DNA of 64,000 bases from Lachnospiraceae bacterium (GTDB lineage: Bacteria; Bacillota; Clostridia; Lachnospirales; Lachnospiraceae), in contig JAFZUW010000004.1 of the NCBI GenBank assembly GCA_017618195.1, positions 20,840-84,839 on the forward strand, in the 5' to 3' direction. Position numbers and translations under genes: made by a program. Of the stretch, positions 30,843-40,221 are shown piece by piece; positions within the stretch are counted from its first letter, which is position 1, and every line of letters starts with the position of its first letter. Below the pieces are notes generated by a model. It had not been told where the DNA came from. It worked only from the letters and a program-made list of their open reading frames with translations, and searched no databases.

Positions 30843-32498
30843 TTACTGTGCATCCAAAACGGCCTTGATGTCTTTAATAAGCTTCTGAATGCGCTCCTGC
30901 TCCATCTTCATGCTGACCTGATTGACAACCATTCTGGCGGACAGCGGAGCAACTTCCTCGAGAACCTCAAGCCCGTTCTCGCGAAGCGTCGAACCGGTTT
31001 CGACGATATCCACGATCACTTCGGAAAGACCGACGATCGGTGCAAGCTCGATGGAACCGTTCAACTTGATGATCTCAACGGACTGATGCTTTACGTTTAA
31101 GAAATAATCCTTAGCAATTGCCGGGTACTTCGTTGCAACGCGGATCACCTTGCCGCTTCCGAGAAGTTCTTTCGCTTCCTTCGGGCCCGCAACGCACATT
31201 CTGCAGCGTCCCATATTGAAATCGATGACTTCGTAAAGCTTGCGGCCTTCCTCTAGGATCGTATCCTTTCCGACAACGCCGATATCGGCGGCGCCGTACT
31301 CGACATAGGTCGGAACGTCGTTGGCCTTGGCAAGGAAGAAACGCATCTTCTGCTCTTCGTTTGTGAAGATCAGCTTTCTCGTGCTCTTATCCTTCATTTC
31401 CTCGCAGGAATACCCGGCTTTGGTAAGGATCTCCATCGCCTTTTCCGCAAGACGACCCTTTGCAAGAGCTACCGTAATATATTCCTGGCACGGCTCCTGC
31501 TTCAGGTTTCCGGCAATCCCCTGACGCTCGATCGCCATCATCAGCGAATCAACCGTAATCGACATTCCGATTGCGGGCGCGTCCATTCCGAACTGCGAAA
31601 CAAGGTTATCGTAACGGCCGCCCGAAGCTACCGGCTCGCCCGAACCGTACGTGATCGCACGGAATATGATACCGGTATAATAGCGGTATTTGCTGAGCAT
31701 GCCGAGATCAAGCGAAACGTAGCGGTCGTAACCGTCCTTACCGAGGATTTCGTACAATGCCTGCAGACGGTCAAGCGCGCAGAGGCTTCTCTGATTCTTC
31801 GTAAGCTGACGGATCTCGCCGATTTTCTCAAAGCTTCCGAACAGTTCCGGAATCCGGAGGATCAGTTCCTTATCCTCGTTACTTACGGATGTCGCGGAAA
31901 GAAGCTGTGAAGCTCCGGTCAGGTTCTTCGTTTTAATCAGCTTGCGGAGAGATTCTTCCTCTTCCTCGCTAAAACGGCAGTCTTCGACAAGTCCTTTAAA
32001 GAATGCAGCCATACCGATTTCAATCTGAAAGCTTTCGATTCCGGCTGCGCGTATGCATTCAATCGTTAATTCGATTATCGCCGCATCGGCTTCAACGGAA
32101 GCGTCATTCATCAATTCGGCACCGAGCTGCGTTGTTTCCTTAAGCCGTCCCTGATAGCTTTCGTTATTCTGGAACGTATTGCCGCAGTAACAAAGCTTGA
32201 TCGGACCTTCCTCGCCTCGGAAGTACTTCGCAACCGACCTCGCGATCGACGGCGTCATATCCGGACGAAGCACAAGCGTATTGCCCTCACGGTCGAAGAA
32301 CTTATACATGTCCTTGGACGGAACGGTTCCGCGCTCTTTGCTGAAAATATCAAAATATTCGAACGAAGGAGTCTCGATATCGAGATATCCGTGCCGGTGC
32401 ATGCAGTCCTTAAGCTTGTTCTGAAGAAGGATCTTCTCCCTGCATTCCCTTCCGTAAATATCGCGTACGCCTTCGGGTGTGTGTAATAATTCTGTCAT
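30843..32498 (-). CDS. hisZG: fused HisZ-HisG: ATP phosphoribosyltransferase regulatory plus catalytic subunit
   Basis: About 551 residues. The N-terminal part (1-330) is HisZ, a class II histidyl-tRNA synthetase paralogue: TPEGVRDIYGRECREK, LRPDMTPSIARSVAKYF, YYTGIIFRAIT, ASGGRYDNLVSQFG. The C-terminal part (about 340-551) is the short form of HisG: ITVALAKGRLAEKAMEIL, DIGVVGKDTILEE, IVDIVETGSTLRENGL. Short HisG needs HisZ for activity and feedback by histidine, and here both are one chain. The fusion has no internal stop or ribosome site. ATG at 32498 is used over an in-frame GTG at 32510. First gene of hisZG-hisD-hisB-hisIE; hisC, H, A and F must lie elsewhere. Confidence 0.95.
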   Translation of the reverse strand: MTELLHTPEGVRDIYGRECREKILLQNKLKDCMHRHGYLDIETPSFEYFDIFSKERGTVPSKDMYKFFDREGNTLVLRPDMTPSIARSVAKYFRGEEGPIKLCYCGNTFQNNESYQGRLKETTQLGAELMNDASVEADAAIIELTIECIRAAGIESFQIEIGMAAFFKGLVEDCRFSEEEEESLRKLIKTKNLTGASQLLSATSVSNEDKELILRIPELFGSFEKIGEIRQLTKNQRSLCALDRLQALYEILGKDGYDRYVSLDLGMLSKYRYYTGIIFRAITYGSGEPVASGGRYDNLVSQFGMDAPAIGMSITVDSLMMAIERQGIAGNLKQEPCQEYITVALAKGRLAEKAMEILTKAGYSCEEMKDKSTRKLIFTNEEQKMRFFLAKANDVPTYVEYGAADIGVVGKDTILEEGRKLYEVIDFNMGRCRMCVAGPKEAKELLGSGKVIRVATKYPAIAKDYFLNVKHQSVEIIKLNGSIELAPIVGLSEVIVDIVETGSTLRENGLEVLEEVAPLSARMVVNQVSMKMEQERIQKLIKDIKAVLDAQ

Positions 32499-32554
32499 AA
32501 TGTCTCTCACTTTCGTGTGGTAGAGTGTTAACTTGGTAGCAAATGAATGTAGAC

Positions 32555-32583
32555 ATTATATAGAACGAAAATTCATCTGTCAA
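32555..32583 (-). promoter_or_regulatory. his operon promoter, full sigma-A consensus
   Basis: Minus strand TTGACA, exactly 17 bp, TATAAT: both hexamers match consensus. The leader to hisZG is only about 50 bases with no His-codon leader peptide, T-box or terminator, so control is more likely by a repressor or by feedback on HisZG. Confidence 0.93.
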
Positions 32584-32634
32584 GACTCAAATTCATTTTG
32601 CGAAAACATCGGAAAATGCCCCGCCAAGGGCAGC

Positions 32635-33186
32635 TTAATCGTCTCCTTTTCCGTCTTCGCGCCTTGCAAGGTCGTCGTTTACGTATTCGAGGTAGTTCAC
32701 GTAAAGACTGTCCCCTTTTTTGTAAAACCGCGTTCCGTCCAGCTCGGAAAATGCGACGCTCTTCCGCCCGCCCTTCTCCATCCGATCGTAGAAGAAAGCG
32801 AGCTCGTCATAATTCATATAATAAATGATCTCACGCTCGGTGTAATAAATGAGAAGGAACGCGACGCCGCCCTGCGCCTCGAAATCGCGCATGTATTTAA
32901 CCTGGTGCTCATGCACGTTATGAAGCGGAAACGTATCCTGCGCGCACTCCTTACAGTCGAAACAGAGCGGAACGCCCTGTGCCACGCCGACGTAGTCGAC
33001 CGTGCTGATCTGGTCGAAATAGGCAAGCGTGATATGCTTTGATTCCTTATCGATCTCGATCGGCGTGATCGGGGTCGGAATCTTATGAACAAGCGCAATC
33101 CCGTTATCACGGTAATATTCATTGGTCTCGTTAATCAATTCCTCAAAGAACGATCCCCGAAGTCCCCGGGATTTCCATGACGGCAT
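32635..33186 (-). CDS. recU: Holliday junction resolvase RecU
   Basis: 183 residues; the Firmicute resolvase that cuts four-way junctions in recombination and chromosome segregation. Seen: ETNEYYRDNGIALVHKIPTPI, STVDYVGVAQGVPLCFDCKE (catalytic Asp and an Asp-x-Lys where B. subtilis has Glu-x-Lys) and LHNVHEHQVKYMRDFEAQGG. AGGGGA lies eight bases before the ATG at 33186, inside the last codons of the RluA-like gene (44-bp overlap). The Glu-to-Asp change is conservative. Confidence 0.92.
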   Translation of the reverse strand: MPSWKSRGLRGSFFEELINETNEYYRDNGIALVHKIPTPITPIEIDKESKHITLAYFDQISTVDYVGVAQGVPLCFDCKECAQDTFPLHNVHEHQVKYMRDFEAQGGVAFLLIYYTEREIIYYMNYDELAFFYDRMEKGGRKSVAFSELDGTRFYKKGDSLYVNYLEYVNDDLARREDGKGDD

Positions 33187-34204
33187 ACAATTCTTCCCCT
33201 TTCGCCAATTCGCAGGATGCTACTTCCGCAAACAGTTTCGGAAGCGGCGCGTAAAACGTCTTTTCGGAAAGGTTTTGCAAAACGCCTTCCGCAATCTTCG
33301 GAAAATGCACCGCATACGCGAGGAGCATCTGTCCTCTTAAATGATAAAGCTGACGGTACTTTTGATTCAAAACGGCATATTGACTGCCTTCCGGGATGTA
33401 TTTCGGATCCCCGAGTACCGGATACCCGAGATACGAAAGCACGCTTCGGATCTGGTGGGATTTGCCGGTATGAAGCCGCACGCGGACAAGGCTCAGATCC
33501 TTACCGGTACGGACCGCGGTAATCTCCGTATGAACCGAAACGTATTGATTGCCTTCCGGACGGTCCGAAACCGTCACCTGATTGGCAGCAGTATCCTTAC
33601 ATAAATAAAGTCTGCTGTCGATTGCCTTCGGAAAGGTTCCCAAAACGACGGCGTAATAGTATTTGCCGAGCGTGCGCTCCTTTAAAAGCCGGTTCAGTTC
33701 ACGCCCTCCGGGAAGCGTCTTTCCGAACAGCACGAGTCCGGGCGTATTACGGTCAAGACGGTTGCAGATGCCGGGTTTAAACTCCTTTAGGGTCTGCGCG
33801 GTAACCGAACCGTTGTCGATTAAGTATTGAAGGATCATCTCGTTGATCGATTCGCCTTCGCTTGTATCTTTCTGCGAAAGAACGCCGGCGGGTTTATATG
33901 CGATCAGCACGTGATTGTCTTCATAAACGACCGACTCCGGTTTGACCGGATGTTCGCTGTAAAGCGGAACCGTTTCGATCTGCCTGCCGCGGAACTTTTC
34001 GTAAGTTTCTTCCGAAAAGAAGATTTCGACCGTATCGCCTTCTTTCAGAATTTCACTGCCTTCCGCCTTCGCTTTGTTGAGCGTAATGTTCTTCTTTCGA
34101 AGCATCTTATATAAAAACCCGCTGCCTGCTGCCGGCATAAGCCTGGTCAGATACTTGTTAAACCTCGAGCCGGCATCCCGGTCCGTAATCGTATGACTGA
34201 TCAT
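33143..34204 (-). CDS. RluA-family pseudouridine synthase
   Basis: 353 residues. An N-terminal S4-like RNA-binding segment (RFNKYLTRLMPAAGSGFLYKML, LNKAKAEGSEILKEGD) and a catalytic domain with CNRLDRNTPGLVLFG, the active-site Asp lying in RLDRNT. Probably modifies 23S rRNA or tRNA as RluC/RluD-type enzymes do; the exact target cannot be told. AGGAG precedes the ATG. Its end overlaps recU. Confidence 0.92.
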   Translation of the reverse strand: MISHTITDRDAGSRFNKYLTRLMPAAGSGFLYKMLRKKNITLNKAKAEGSEILKEGDTVEIFFSEETYEKFRGRQIETVPLYSEHPVKPESVVYEDNHVLIAYKPAGVLSQKDTSEGESINEMILQYLIDNGSVTAQTLKEFKPGICNRLDRNTPGLVLFGKTLPGGRELNRLLKERTLGKYYYAVVLGTFPKAIDSRLYLCKDTAANQVTVSDRPEGNQYVSVHTEITAVRTGKDLSLVRVRLHTGKSHQIRSVLSYLGYPVLGDPKYIPEGSQYAVLNQKYRQLYHLRGQMLLAYAVHFPKIAEGVLQNLSEKTFYAPLPKLFAEVASCELAKGEELYAVMEIPGTSGIVL

Positions 34205-34212
34205 AAACGCTC

Positions 34213-34764
34213 CTAACCGACGAGAATCATACGGATGAATTCCGTCACTTCCTCACTGACCTCTCCGTCCGCCTGACAGTCCTTCAACCGTGCAAGAAGC
34301 GTGTCGACGTTACGGAATATGTGCATATGGATGCCGACGCCGCGCTTCTTCATGGACTCGGTAAAATACGACAGGATCTTCTCTTGCTTCGCTCCGTCTT
34401 TTGAATACGCGATCAATTCTGATCCCCGGACGCACAGGAAATCAAGATGCATCGAGCTTTGCTCGGAGGTAAATACGAGGTCGTAATAATACCGGTCTCC
34501 TTCAGCTTTTAACGGCTCAACCGACTCGCAGAACTGCGGCTCAACCGACTTGTGCGGCAGGAACAGGATCAGATTCACCAATGCCTTGGCCGCGGGAAGC
34601 GTCAGTAAAACCGCCAGAACCGTTCCGAGGTTTCTGCTCGTTCCGATAACCGCACGGCATACCAGAAACAGGGACAGCCCCGACGCAATAAACAGGATTA
34701 CGATCAGTGACTGCAGCTTTTTCTTATAGTTGATATACCCCTGTTCACCCTTCAACCGCTTCAT
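34213..34764 (-). CDS. uncharacterised membrane protein with two N-terminal helices
   Basis: 183 residues, no family recognised. It has a basic cytoplasmic N-terminus (KRLKGEQGYINYKKKLQ), two hydrophobic helices (LIVILFIASGLSLFLVC and LGTVLAVLLTLPAAKALVNL), then a soluble alpha/beta domain of about 110 residues with YYYDLVFTSEQSSMHLDFLC and ILSYFTESMKKRGVGIHMHI. GAGGAG lies eight bases before the ATG at 34764, overlapping the HAD gene end by 20 bp; nine bases separate it from the RluA-like gene. Context points to a housekeeping transcript but no role can be assigned. Confidence 0.85.
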   Translation of the reverse strand: MKRLKGEQGYINYKKKLQSLIVILFIASGLSLFLVCRAVIGTSRNLGTVLAVLLTLPAAKALVNLILFLPHKSVEPQFCESVEPLKAEGDRYYYDLVFTSEQSSMHLDFLCVRGSELIAYSKDGAKQEKILSYFTESMKKRGVGIHMHIFRNVDTLLARLKDCQADGEVSEEVTEFIRMILVG

Positions 34765-35428
34765 AATCAAGCTCCTCAAAACTGTTCAGATAATAGTCCG
34801 AAAGCGCCTCCGCGTCGGAAACGCTGATCTTCGAATGTTTGTCATAAACGGCGCAGACATTCATTCCGGCTGCCCTCGCCGCCTCGATTCCCGCCTCAAC
34901 GTCCTCAAAAACAAGGCATTCCGACGGCTTTAACCCGAGATGTCCGGCTGCATGCAGATAGATATCCGGTGCAGGCTTTCCGTGTTCGACTTCGCTTCCC
35001 GTAACCATGACCGAGAAAAAGTCTCGGATCTTCAATGAAGCAAGCACCGCACCGAGCAACTCAGGCGAATTGCTTGTCGCGATACCGCACGGAATATTCT
35101 GTTCCTTCAGGAATTTAAGAAACTCCCGTACGCCGGGTTTTAACGGCACGCGCTCCCGGTAGAAGGCAAATGCCATATCGTTCCAGTCCTGCATCATCTG
35201 CTCGATGCTGTCCGGAATCCGAAACCGTTTCTTTGTGTAAACGGCAACCTCATGAAAGCTGAGGCCTTCGATCTTCTTTTGATAATCGTCCGGCAGATCA
35301 TATCCGAACCGTGCAAGGTATTCCACATCGATATCGTCCCACATCGACATGGAATCGATCAATGTTCCGTCCAGATCAAAGATAACGGCTTTGACCTGTT
35401 GCTTAATCCAGTTGATAGATGGCTTCAT
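34745..35428 (-). CDS. HAD-superfamily sugar-phosphate phosphatase/phosphoglucomutase-like
   Basis: 227 residues, subfamily I with a helical cap. Seen: motif I VIFDLDGTLIDSM (nucleophile Asp), motif II IATSNS, Lys in EHGKPAPDIYLHAAGHL and motif IV FEDVEAGIEAARAAG. Resembles beta-phosphoglucomutase and small sugar-phosphate phosphatases; the substrate cannot be inferred. It overlaps the RsuA-like gene by 26 bp. Confidence 0.92.
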   Translation of the reverse strand: MKPSINWIKQQVKAVIFDLDGTLIDSMSMWDDIDVEYLARFGYDLPDDYQKKIEGLSFHEVAVYTKKRFRIPDSIEQMMQDWNDMAFAFYRERVPLKPGVREFLKFLKEQNIPCGIATSNSPELLGAVLASLKIRDFFSVMVTGSEVEHGKPAPDIYLHAAGHLGLKPSECLVFEDVEAGIEAARAAGMNVCAVYDKHSKISVSDAEALSDYYLNSFEELDYEAVEG

Positions 35429-36134
35429 TCAGTTGTTCCTTCGTATATTCGCGGTATTGCCCGGGCTCTAACCCTTCGGGAAGTTTTAAGCCTCCGACCG
35501 CGATTCGTTTCAAATATATAACGTCGTTTCCGACGGCGTGAAACATGCGTTTCACCTGGTGGAAATGCCCTTCCGTAATCGTTAACAGGCATTCCGTAAT
35601 ATCATCCCGCTTCGTAAGGAATTCATACTTTGCGGGCTTGGTCGTATAATCCGAAAACTCAATCCCGTTTTCCAGTCTGCTGATTCCTTCGTCCGAAACA
35701 TCTCCGTTCACATGGACCAGATACGTCTTCGGCACCTTCTTCGAAGGGCTCGTCAGATTGTGGGCAAATGCTCCGTCGTTCGTTACAAGCAGCAGCCCTT
35801 CGGTATCCTTATCAAGCCTTCCGACCGGAAAAAAGTCCTCCGGATCCGCTTCGGGGATAAGCGCCATAACGGTCTCGCTGATCCGGTCCTTCGTCGCGCT
35901 GATGACGCCGTCCGGCTTATTCAAAAGAAAATACCGGTACTGCCGGTAGATCAGCTCGTTTCCGTTCATCCGGACCGAATCGGTTTCCGGTTCGACCTGC
36001 TGCTCCGAAACGCGGCAGATCGTCCCATTTACCGTAACAGCCTGCGTTTTCAACAGCTTTTTCGCGTCGGAACGGCTTTTTGCGGCACCGGTCAGCACCA
36101 GAAAGCGGTCAAGCCGCATCGAAGTTTTACTCAT
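35403..36134 (-). CDS. rsuA: RsuA/RluB-family 16S/23S rRNA pseudouridine synthase
   Basis: 243 residues: an N-terminal S4 domain (RLDRFLVLTGAAKSRSDAKKLL) and a catalytic domain with FFPVGRLDKDTEGLLLVTND containing the active Asp, then EGHFHQVKRMFHAVG. This arrangement and length fit RsuA (16S pseudouridine 516) best, though RluE/RluF-like activity is possible. It begins just after the RsmF-type gene. Confidence 0.92.
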   Translation of the reverse strand: MSKTSMRLDRFLVLTGAAKSRSDAKKLLKTQAVTVNGTICRVSEQQVEPETDSVRMNGNELIYRQYRYFLLNKPDGVISATKDRISETVMALIPEADPEDFFPVGRLDKDTEGLLLVTNDGAFAHNLTSPSKKVPKTYLVHVNGDVSDEGISRLENGIEFSDYTTKPAKYEFLTKRDDITECLLTITEGHFHQVKRMFHAVGNDVIYLKRIAVGGLKLPEGLEPGQYREYTKEQLNEAIYQLD

Positions 36135-36135
36135 A

Positions 36136-37539
36136 TCACATCATTCTCCAGCCGGGAAGATATTTGTTCTTGAACTGTCCGCCGCGCACCTTGCCGAAAC
36201 CGAGCGGATACCCGTCAACGCACACGAGCACATACCCGTCCTTTACGGAATCGGGGCAGTCGATCGTTTCGCATTTTAAGTAGCGGATCACGTCGGGATC
36301 GGATTCCTTTAAGTCAAGGCAGTTGTCAAACGAATCCCTTGTAAGCGCCATTGCAAGCGACTGTGAAGGCTCAAAACGGCCCTTTTTAAGCTCTCCTAAG
36401 AACAACCCCGCACGAAGTATGCGGAGCCCCTTTAAATCGGGCATTTCTTCAGGGATCAGGGAAAGTCTCTCGTCCGATAAAGCAAGCTGCGAAACGGGAA
36501 TATCGGTCTTAATATGCGACAGGAATTCCTTCAGATCGTCGGTAAGCGCTTTCGGCTTCGTAAAGTCTTTAAACAAAGGAACCGCCGGTTCATACTCCGC
36601 CTCGCCCTTCTTACGAAAAAGTGCCAGAAAATGCCCCTCGCCCTCAATCTTATGCGGAAACAGCCGTACCGTCTTCGTAATTTCCGGCAGCGGATCCTGC
36701 ATCCAGTCGGACCTTCCGGTCACAAAGCCGAATGACTCATATTCCGACTTCCGGTCAGCAGGCACCGCGTCGACAAGCTCCATATCGGGATAACGGTCCA
36801 AAAAGAACCGTACGGTGTCCTCATCTTCCTCAGGGGAAAATGTGCACGTCGAGTATAATAACATTCCGCCGGGTCTTAACATCTCATAGGCTCTCGGAAG
36901 AATCTGCTTCTGCAGGTCGTTATAATAGCCCGTTCCGTACTGTTCCCAGTTCTTCATGATCGCGGGCTGCTTGCGGAACATTCCCTCACCGGAACACGGC
37001 GCGTCAACTAAAATCTTATCGAAGTATTCCGGAAAGCGCTGCGCAAGCTTCTCCGCAGGCTCGCTCGTTACAACCGCGTTGATGATCCCGAACAGTTCAA
37101 TATTTTTCAGAAGCGCTTTTGCACGCGAATGGCTGATGTCATTGGCAACGAGAAGGCCTTTGCCTTTAAGCTTCGCTCCGAGTTCGGTACTCTTCCCCCC
37201 GGGCGCCGCACAAAGGTCCAAAACGCGGTCTCCGGGCTCCACGGGAAGCAGAGCCGCAGGCGTCATCGCACTCGGCTCCTGCAGATAATACATTCCGGCG
37301 TAATAGTACGGATGCTTCGACGGAATGTCGGAATCCTCGTAATAAAAGCCGTTCTTCGTCCACGGAACCGGATTTAACCCGAACGGTGCAAGCTTTTGAA
37401 ACTCCTCCGGACTCAGCTTTAACGTATTCACGCGGACGGCCGAACTGACCTTCTTTAAAAAGCAGGCCTCATAAGCCGCAAACTCTTCCTCTCCGAGCTG
37501 CTTACGCATACGTTTTTCAAATTGTTCCGGAAAATGCAT
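36136..37539 (-). CDS. RsmB/NOP-family rRNA cytosine-C5 methyltransferase (RsmF-like)
   Basis: 467 residues. SAM-binding VLDLCAAPGGKSTEL, motif IV VDAPCSGEGMFRK and motif VI LLYSTCTFSPEEDE supply the two catalytic Cys of m5C methyltransferases. A C-terminal extension of about 160 residues (PUA-like, GFGKVRGGQFKNKYLPGW) resembles RsmF and distinguishes it from RsmB. It is part of a run of RNA-modification genes. Confidence 0.93.
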   Translation of the reverse strand: MHFPEQFEKRMRKQLGEEEFAAYEACFLKKVSSAVRVNTLKLSPEEFQKLAPFGLNPVPWTKNGFYYEDSDIPSKHPYYYAGMYYLQEPSAMTPAALLPVEPGDRVLDLCAAPGGKSTELGAKLKGKGLLVANDISHSRAKALLKNIELFGIINAVVTSEPAEKLAQRFPEYFDKILVDAPCSGEGMFRKQPAIMKNWEQYGTGYYNDLQKQILPRAYEMLRPGGMLLYSTCTFSPEEDEDTVRFFLDRYPDMELVDAVPADRKSEYESFGFVTGRSDWMQDPLPEITKTVRLFPHKIEGEGHFLALFRKKGEAEYEPAVPLFKDFTKPKALTDDLKEFLSHIKTDIPVSQLALSDERLSLIPEEMPDLKGLRILRAGLFLGELKKGRFEPSQSLAMALTRDSFDNCLDLKESDPDVIRYLKCETIDCPDSVKDGYVLVCVDGYPLGFGKVRGGQFKNKYLPGWRMM

Positions 37540-37631
37540 CTCGTTCGTTCCTTCTTTGGTTCAATGGCGGTTTAAACGGTATCCTTCCGTAACGGTCCCC
37601 ATTTGCACACGGGTACCGGTGCTCAGTACGA

Positions 37632-38435
37632 TCAGTTGATCGTCTGGGCACGGTAGCCTTCCGCGATAATGTCAAGCTCGGTCGCAAAATGACGAAGCTT
37701 GTCGATATTCTGCTCTTTATATATGTCGTAAAACTCTTCCTGGATCCGGACCGCCTCACGATGGCTTACGAACCGGTACAGGTTCTGGATCGAAAGCAGG
37801 ATGTCGTTTACGATACGCTCTTCTTCAAAACGAAGCTCTCTTGCGGAGCGGATTTCATCACGGATTGAGGAAAGCTCCTTATCCGTTTCAATCATGCCGT
37901 CCGCGGTATTGCGGAGCCGAACCTTCAGTTCATCCGGAATATTGCTCCGGTACTTGTACTGAAGTGAATGCTCGATTGTCGACCAGCTGTTCATTCCGAG
38001 CGTTCTGACCTGGATCTCGCCGTGGATCTTCTTCGGTCCGCCGACCGACTGTACGGTATATAAGATCCTCAGATGGAAGCTCCGATATCCGCTTTCCTTC
38101 GGAAACGCGATGTAATCGTTCTCGGATACGACTTCCATATCGGTTCTCGATTTGATCATGTCGACTACCTGGTAGCAGTCTTCCACGAACTGGCAGATCA
38201 GCCGGATGCCGCAGATATCCCACATCTCGTTCTCGATCTCCTCAAGAGGGATCTTCTTCCTGTTGGCCTTTTCAATAATGCTTGCGATGGATTTTACGCG
38301 CCCCTGCACGAGTTCGATCGGGCAATAATCGTCCGATTTGCGGAACGCGGTCATCAGATGATTGAATTTGATCATCAGCTCATCGACGGCGAGTGCGTAA
38401 GGATCCAGAAATTCTCTCCATAATTGTATTTCCAT
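37632..38435 (-). CDS. small alarmone synthetase (RelQ/SAS1-type GTP pyrophosphokinase)
   Basis: 267 residues; makes (p)ppGpp from ATP and GTP or GDP. Seen: RelA/SpoT synthetase motifs GRVKSIASIIEKANRKK, WDICGIRLICQFVEDCY, SGYRSFHL and GEIQVRTLGMNSWSTIEH. There is no HD hydrolase, TGS or ACT domain, so it is a stand-alone synthetase, and a C-terminal helical tail follows as in RelQ. GAGGGGG precedes the ATG. About 90 bases with no clear gene separate it from the RsmF-like gene downstream. Confidence 0.93.
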   Translation of the reverse strand: MEIQLWREFLDPYALAVDELMIKFNHLMTAFRKSDDYCPIELVQGRVKSIASIIEKANRKKIPLEEIENEMWDICGIRLICQFVEDCYQVVDMIKSRTDMEVVSENDYIAFPKESGYRSFHLRILYTVQSVGGPKKIHGEIQVRTLGMNSWSTIEHSLQYKYRSNIPDELKVRLRNTADGMIETDKELSSIRDEIRSARELRFEEERIVNDILLSIQNLYRFVSHREAVRIQEEFYDIYKEQNIDKLRHFATELDIIAEGYRAQTIN

Positions 38436-38456
38436 ATTGTAACCCCCTCAATTGCG

Positions 38457-39821
38457 TCAGTTCTTAAAACTGTGGACGGGCGCCGGGATACGTCCCTTTC
38501 GGTTGACGAAATCGGCGCAGGAGAAACGGTTTACCGGAATGATCGGCGCATATCCGAGCAGTCCCCCGAATTCGGCCTGATCTCCTACGGTCTTACCGAT
38601 TACGGGGATCAGACGAACCGCTGTCGTCTTCTGGTTGATCATTCCGATTGCCATCTCATCCGCGATGATTCCGCTCAAGGTTTCCGCGGAAGTATCTCCG
38701 GGGATGGCGATCATATCAAGACCTACGGAGCAAACCGAGGTCATTGCTTCGAGTTTTTCAAGCGTCAGGCATCCGAGCGTTACGGCATCGATCATGCCCT
38801 GGTCCTCACTGACCGGGATAAATGCGCCGCTTAAGCCACCGACATACGAAGATGCCATAATGCCGCCCTTCTTCACCTGATCATTTAAAAGCGCAAGCGC
38901 TGCGGTCGTTCCGGGCGCTCCGGGATGCTCTAACCCGATTTCCTGCAGAATCTCCGCTACACTGTCGCCGATCGCAGGCGTAGGTGCAAGCGAAAGATCG
39001 ACGATTCCGAACGGAATATTGAGCATTTCGGAAGCTCTCTTCGCAACCAGCTGACCGACTCTGGTAATCTTGAAGGCGGTTTTCTTAATCGTTTCGCAGA
39101 GGAATTCAAAATCCATGCCGCGGGCCTGTTCAAGCGCCTTTTTGACAACGCCCGGGCCGCTGACACCGACATTGATAACGGCATCCGCTTCGGTTACGCC
39201 GTGAAATGCGCCGGCCATGAACGGGTTATCGTCGGGAGCGTTACAGAATACGACAAGCTTTGCGCATCCGATCGAATCGTTGTCCGCGGTCTTCTCGGCC
39301 GTCTCTCGGATCACCTGTCCCATCAGCCGTACCGCATCCATATTGATGCCGGTTCTCGTGGAACCGACGTTGACCGAGCTGCATACGACGTCGGTTTCGG
39401 CAAGCGCTTTCGGGATGGAACGAAGAAGCATTTCCTCGGCTTTGGTCATTCCCTTTGAAACAAGGGCGCTGTATCCGCCGATAAAGTTTACGCCGACCGC
39501 TTTGCCGGCCTTATCGAGCGTCTTTGCGATCTCGACAAAGTCATCTTCACAGTGACAGGCGGATGCGCCGATCAGTCCGATCGGGGTAACGCTGATCCGC
39601 TTGTTGACTACCGGAATTCCGTATTCCTTAGCGATTTCATCACCGGTCGCAACAAGGTTTCCGGCAAGCTTTGTGATTTTATCATATATGTTGCCGCACA
39701 GTTTCGTAAGATCCGAATCGATGCAGTCGATCAGGGAAATCCCGAGCGTGATCGTTCTCACGTCGAGATTCATCTTCTCAATCATGCGGTTTGTTTCCTG
39801 TATTTCCAGTTTACTGATCAT
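38457..39821 (-). CDS. UPF0210/DUF711 family protein
   Basis: 454 residues with the family motifs [34 protein letters not shown] and [19 protein letters not shown]. Structures of the family show a PFL-like (pyruvate formate-lyase) fold, but no reaction is established. It is almost always paired with a UPF0237 ACT-domain protein, which is found 73 bp upstream here. AGGAGG-like GGAGGA precedes the ATG. Confidence 0.93.
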   Translation of the reverse strand: MISKLEIQETNRMIEKMNLDVRTITLGISLIDCIDSDLTKLCGNIYDKITKLAGNLVATGDEIAKEYGIPVVNKRISVTPIGLIGASACHCEDDFVEIAKTLDKAGKAVGVNFIGGYSALVSKGMTKAEEMLLRSIPKALAETDVVCSSVNVGSTRTGINMDAVRLMGQVIRETAEKTADNDSIGCAKLVVFCNAPDDNPFMAGAFHGVTEADAVINVGVSGPGVVKKALEQARGMDFEFLCETIKKTAFKITRVGQLVAKRASEMLNIPFGIVDLSLAPTPAIGDSVAEILQEIGLEHPGAPGTTAALALLNDQVKKGGIMASSYVGGLSGAFIPVSEDQGMIDAVTLGCLTLEKLEAMTSVCSVGLDMIAIPGDTSAETLSGIIADEMAIGMINQKTTAVRLIPVIGKTVGDQAEFGGLLGYAPIIPVNRFSCADFVNRKGRIPAPVHSFKN

Positions 39822-39894
39822 GGTATAGTCCTCCAGACAGACAGTCCGCCGACCGTCCGTTCCCTCTTAACACAATATAAACGAACGATGCGCA

Positions 39895-40167
39895 TCAGAT
39901 GCGGTGCATCATATCAAAAATATCCTCAAGCTGGATACGGATTACGCAGCCGATCCCGTTTCCGACTTCCGCAAGCTCGTCCGAGAGTTTGTTGAACTCT
40001 ACCCTGCTTGCCGAAACGTCTACGATCATCATCATGTTGAAATATCCGCCGACGATCGTCTGGGAAATATCCAAAACGTTTACATTTTCCTCGGACAGAT
40101 ACGTGCATACCTTTGCGATAATGCCGACGGTGTCCTTTCCTACTACGGTTATAATTGCTCTTTTCAT
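39895..40167 (-). CDS. ACT domain protein, UPF0237 family
   Basis: 90 residues, one ACT domain (RAIITVVGKDTVGIIAKVCTYLSEENVNVLDISQT). Such domains bind amino acids or small ligands. The conserved pairing with UPF0210 suggests it senses a ligand for, or forms a complex with, that protein; the ligand is not known. AAGG precedes the ATG. Confidence 0.93.
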   Translation of the reverse strand: MKRAIITVVGKDTVGIIAKVCTYLSEENVNVLDISQTIVGGYFNMMMIVDVSASRVEFNKLSDELAEVGNGIGCVIRIQLEDIFDMMHRI

Positions 40168-40221
40168 CTGAACCTTCTTTCCGGCCGAAGCCGCTTTCCT
40201 TTTCGGGTCTCCCCTGAAATA

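Noticed and set aside
32499-32554. Histidine attenuator or leader peptide in the his operon leader
   Set aside because: The leader is about 50 bases, with no run of His codons, no T-box and no terminator.
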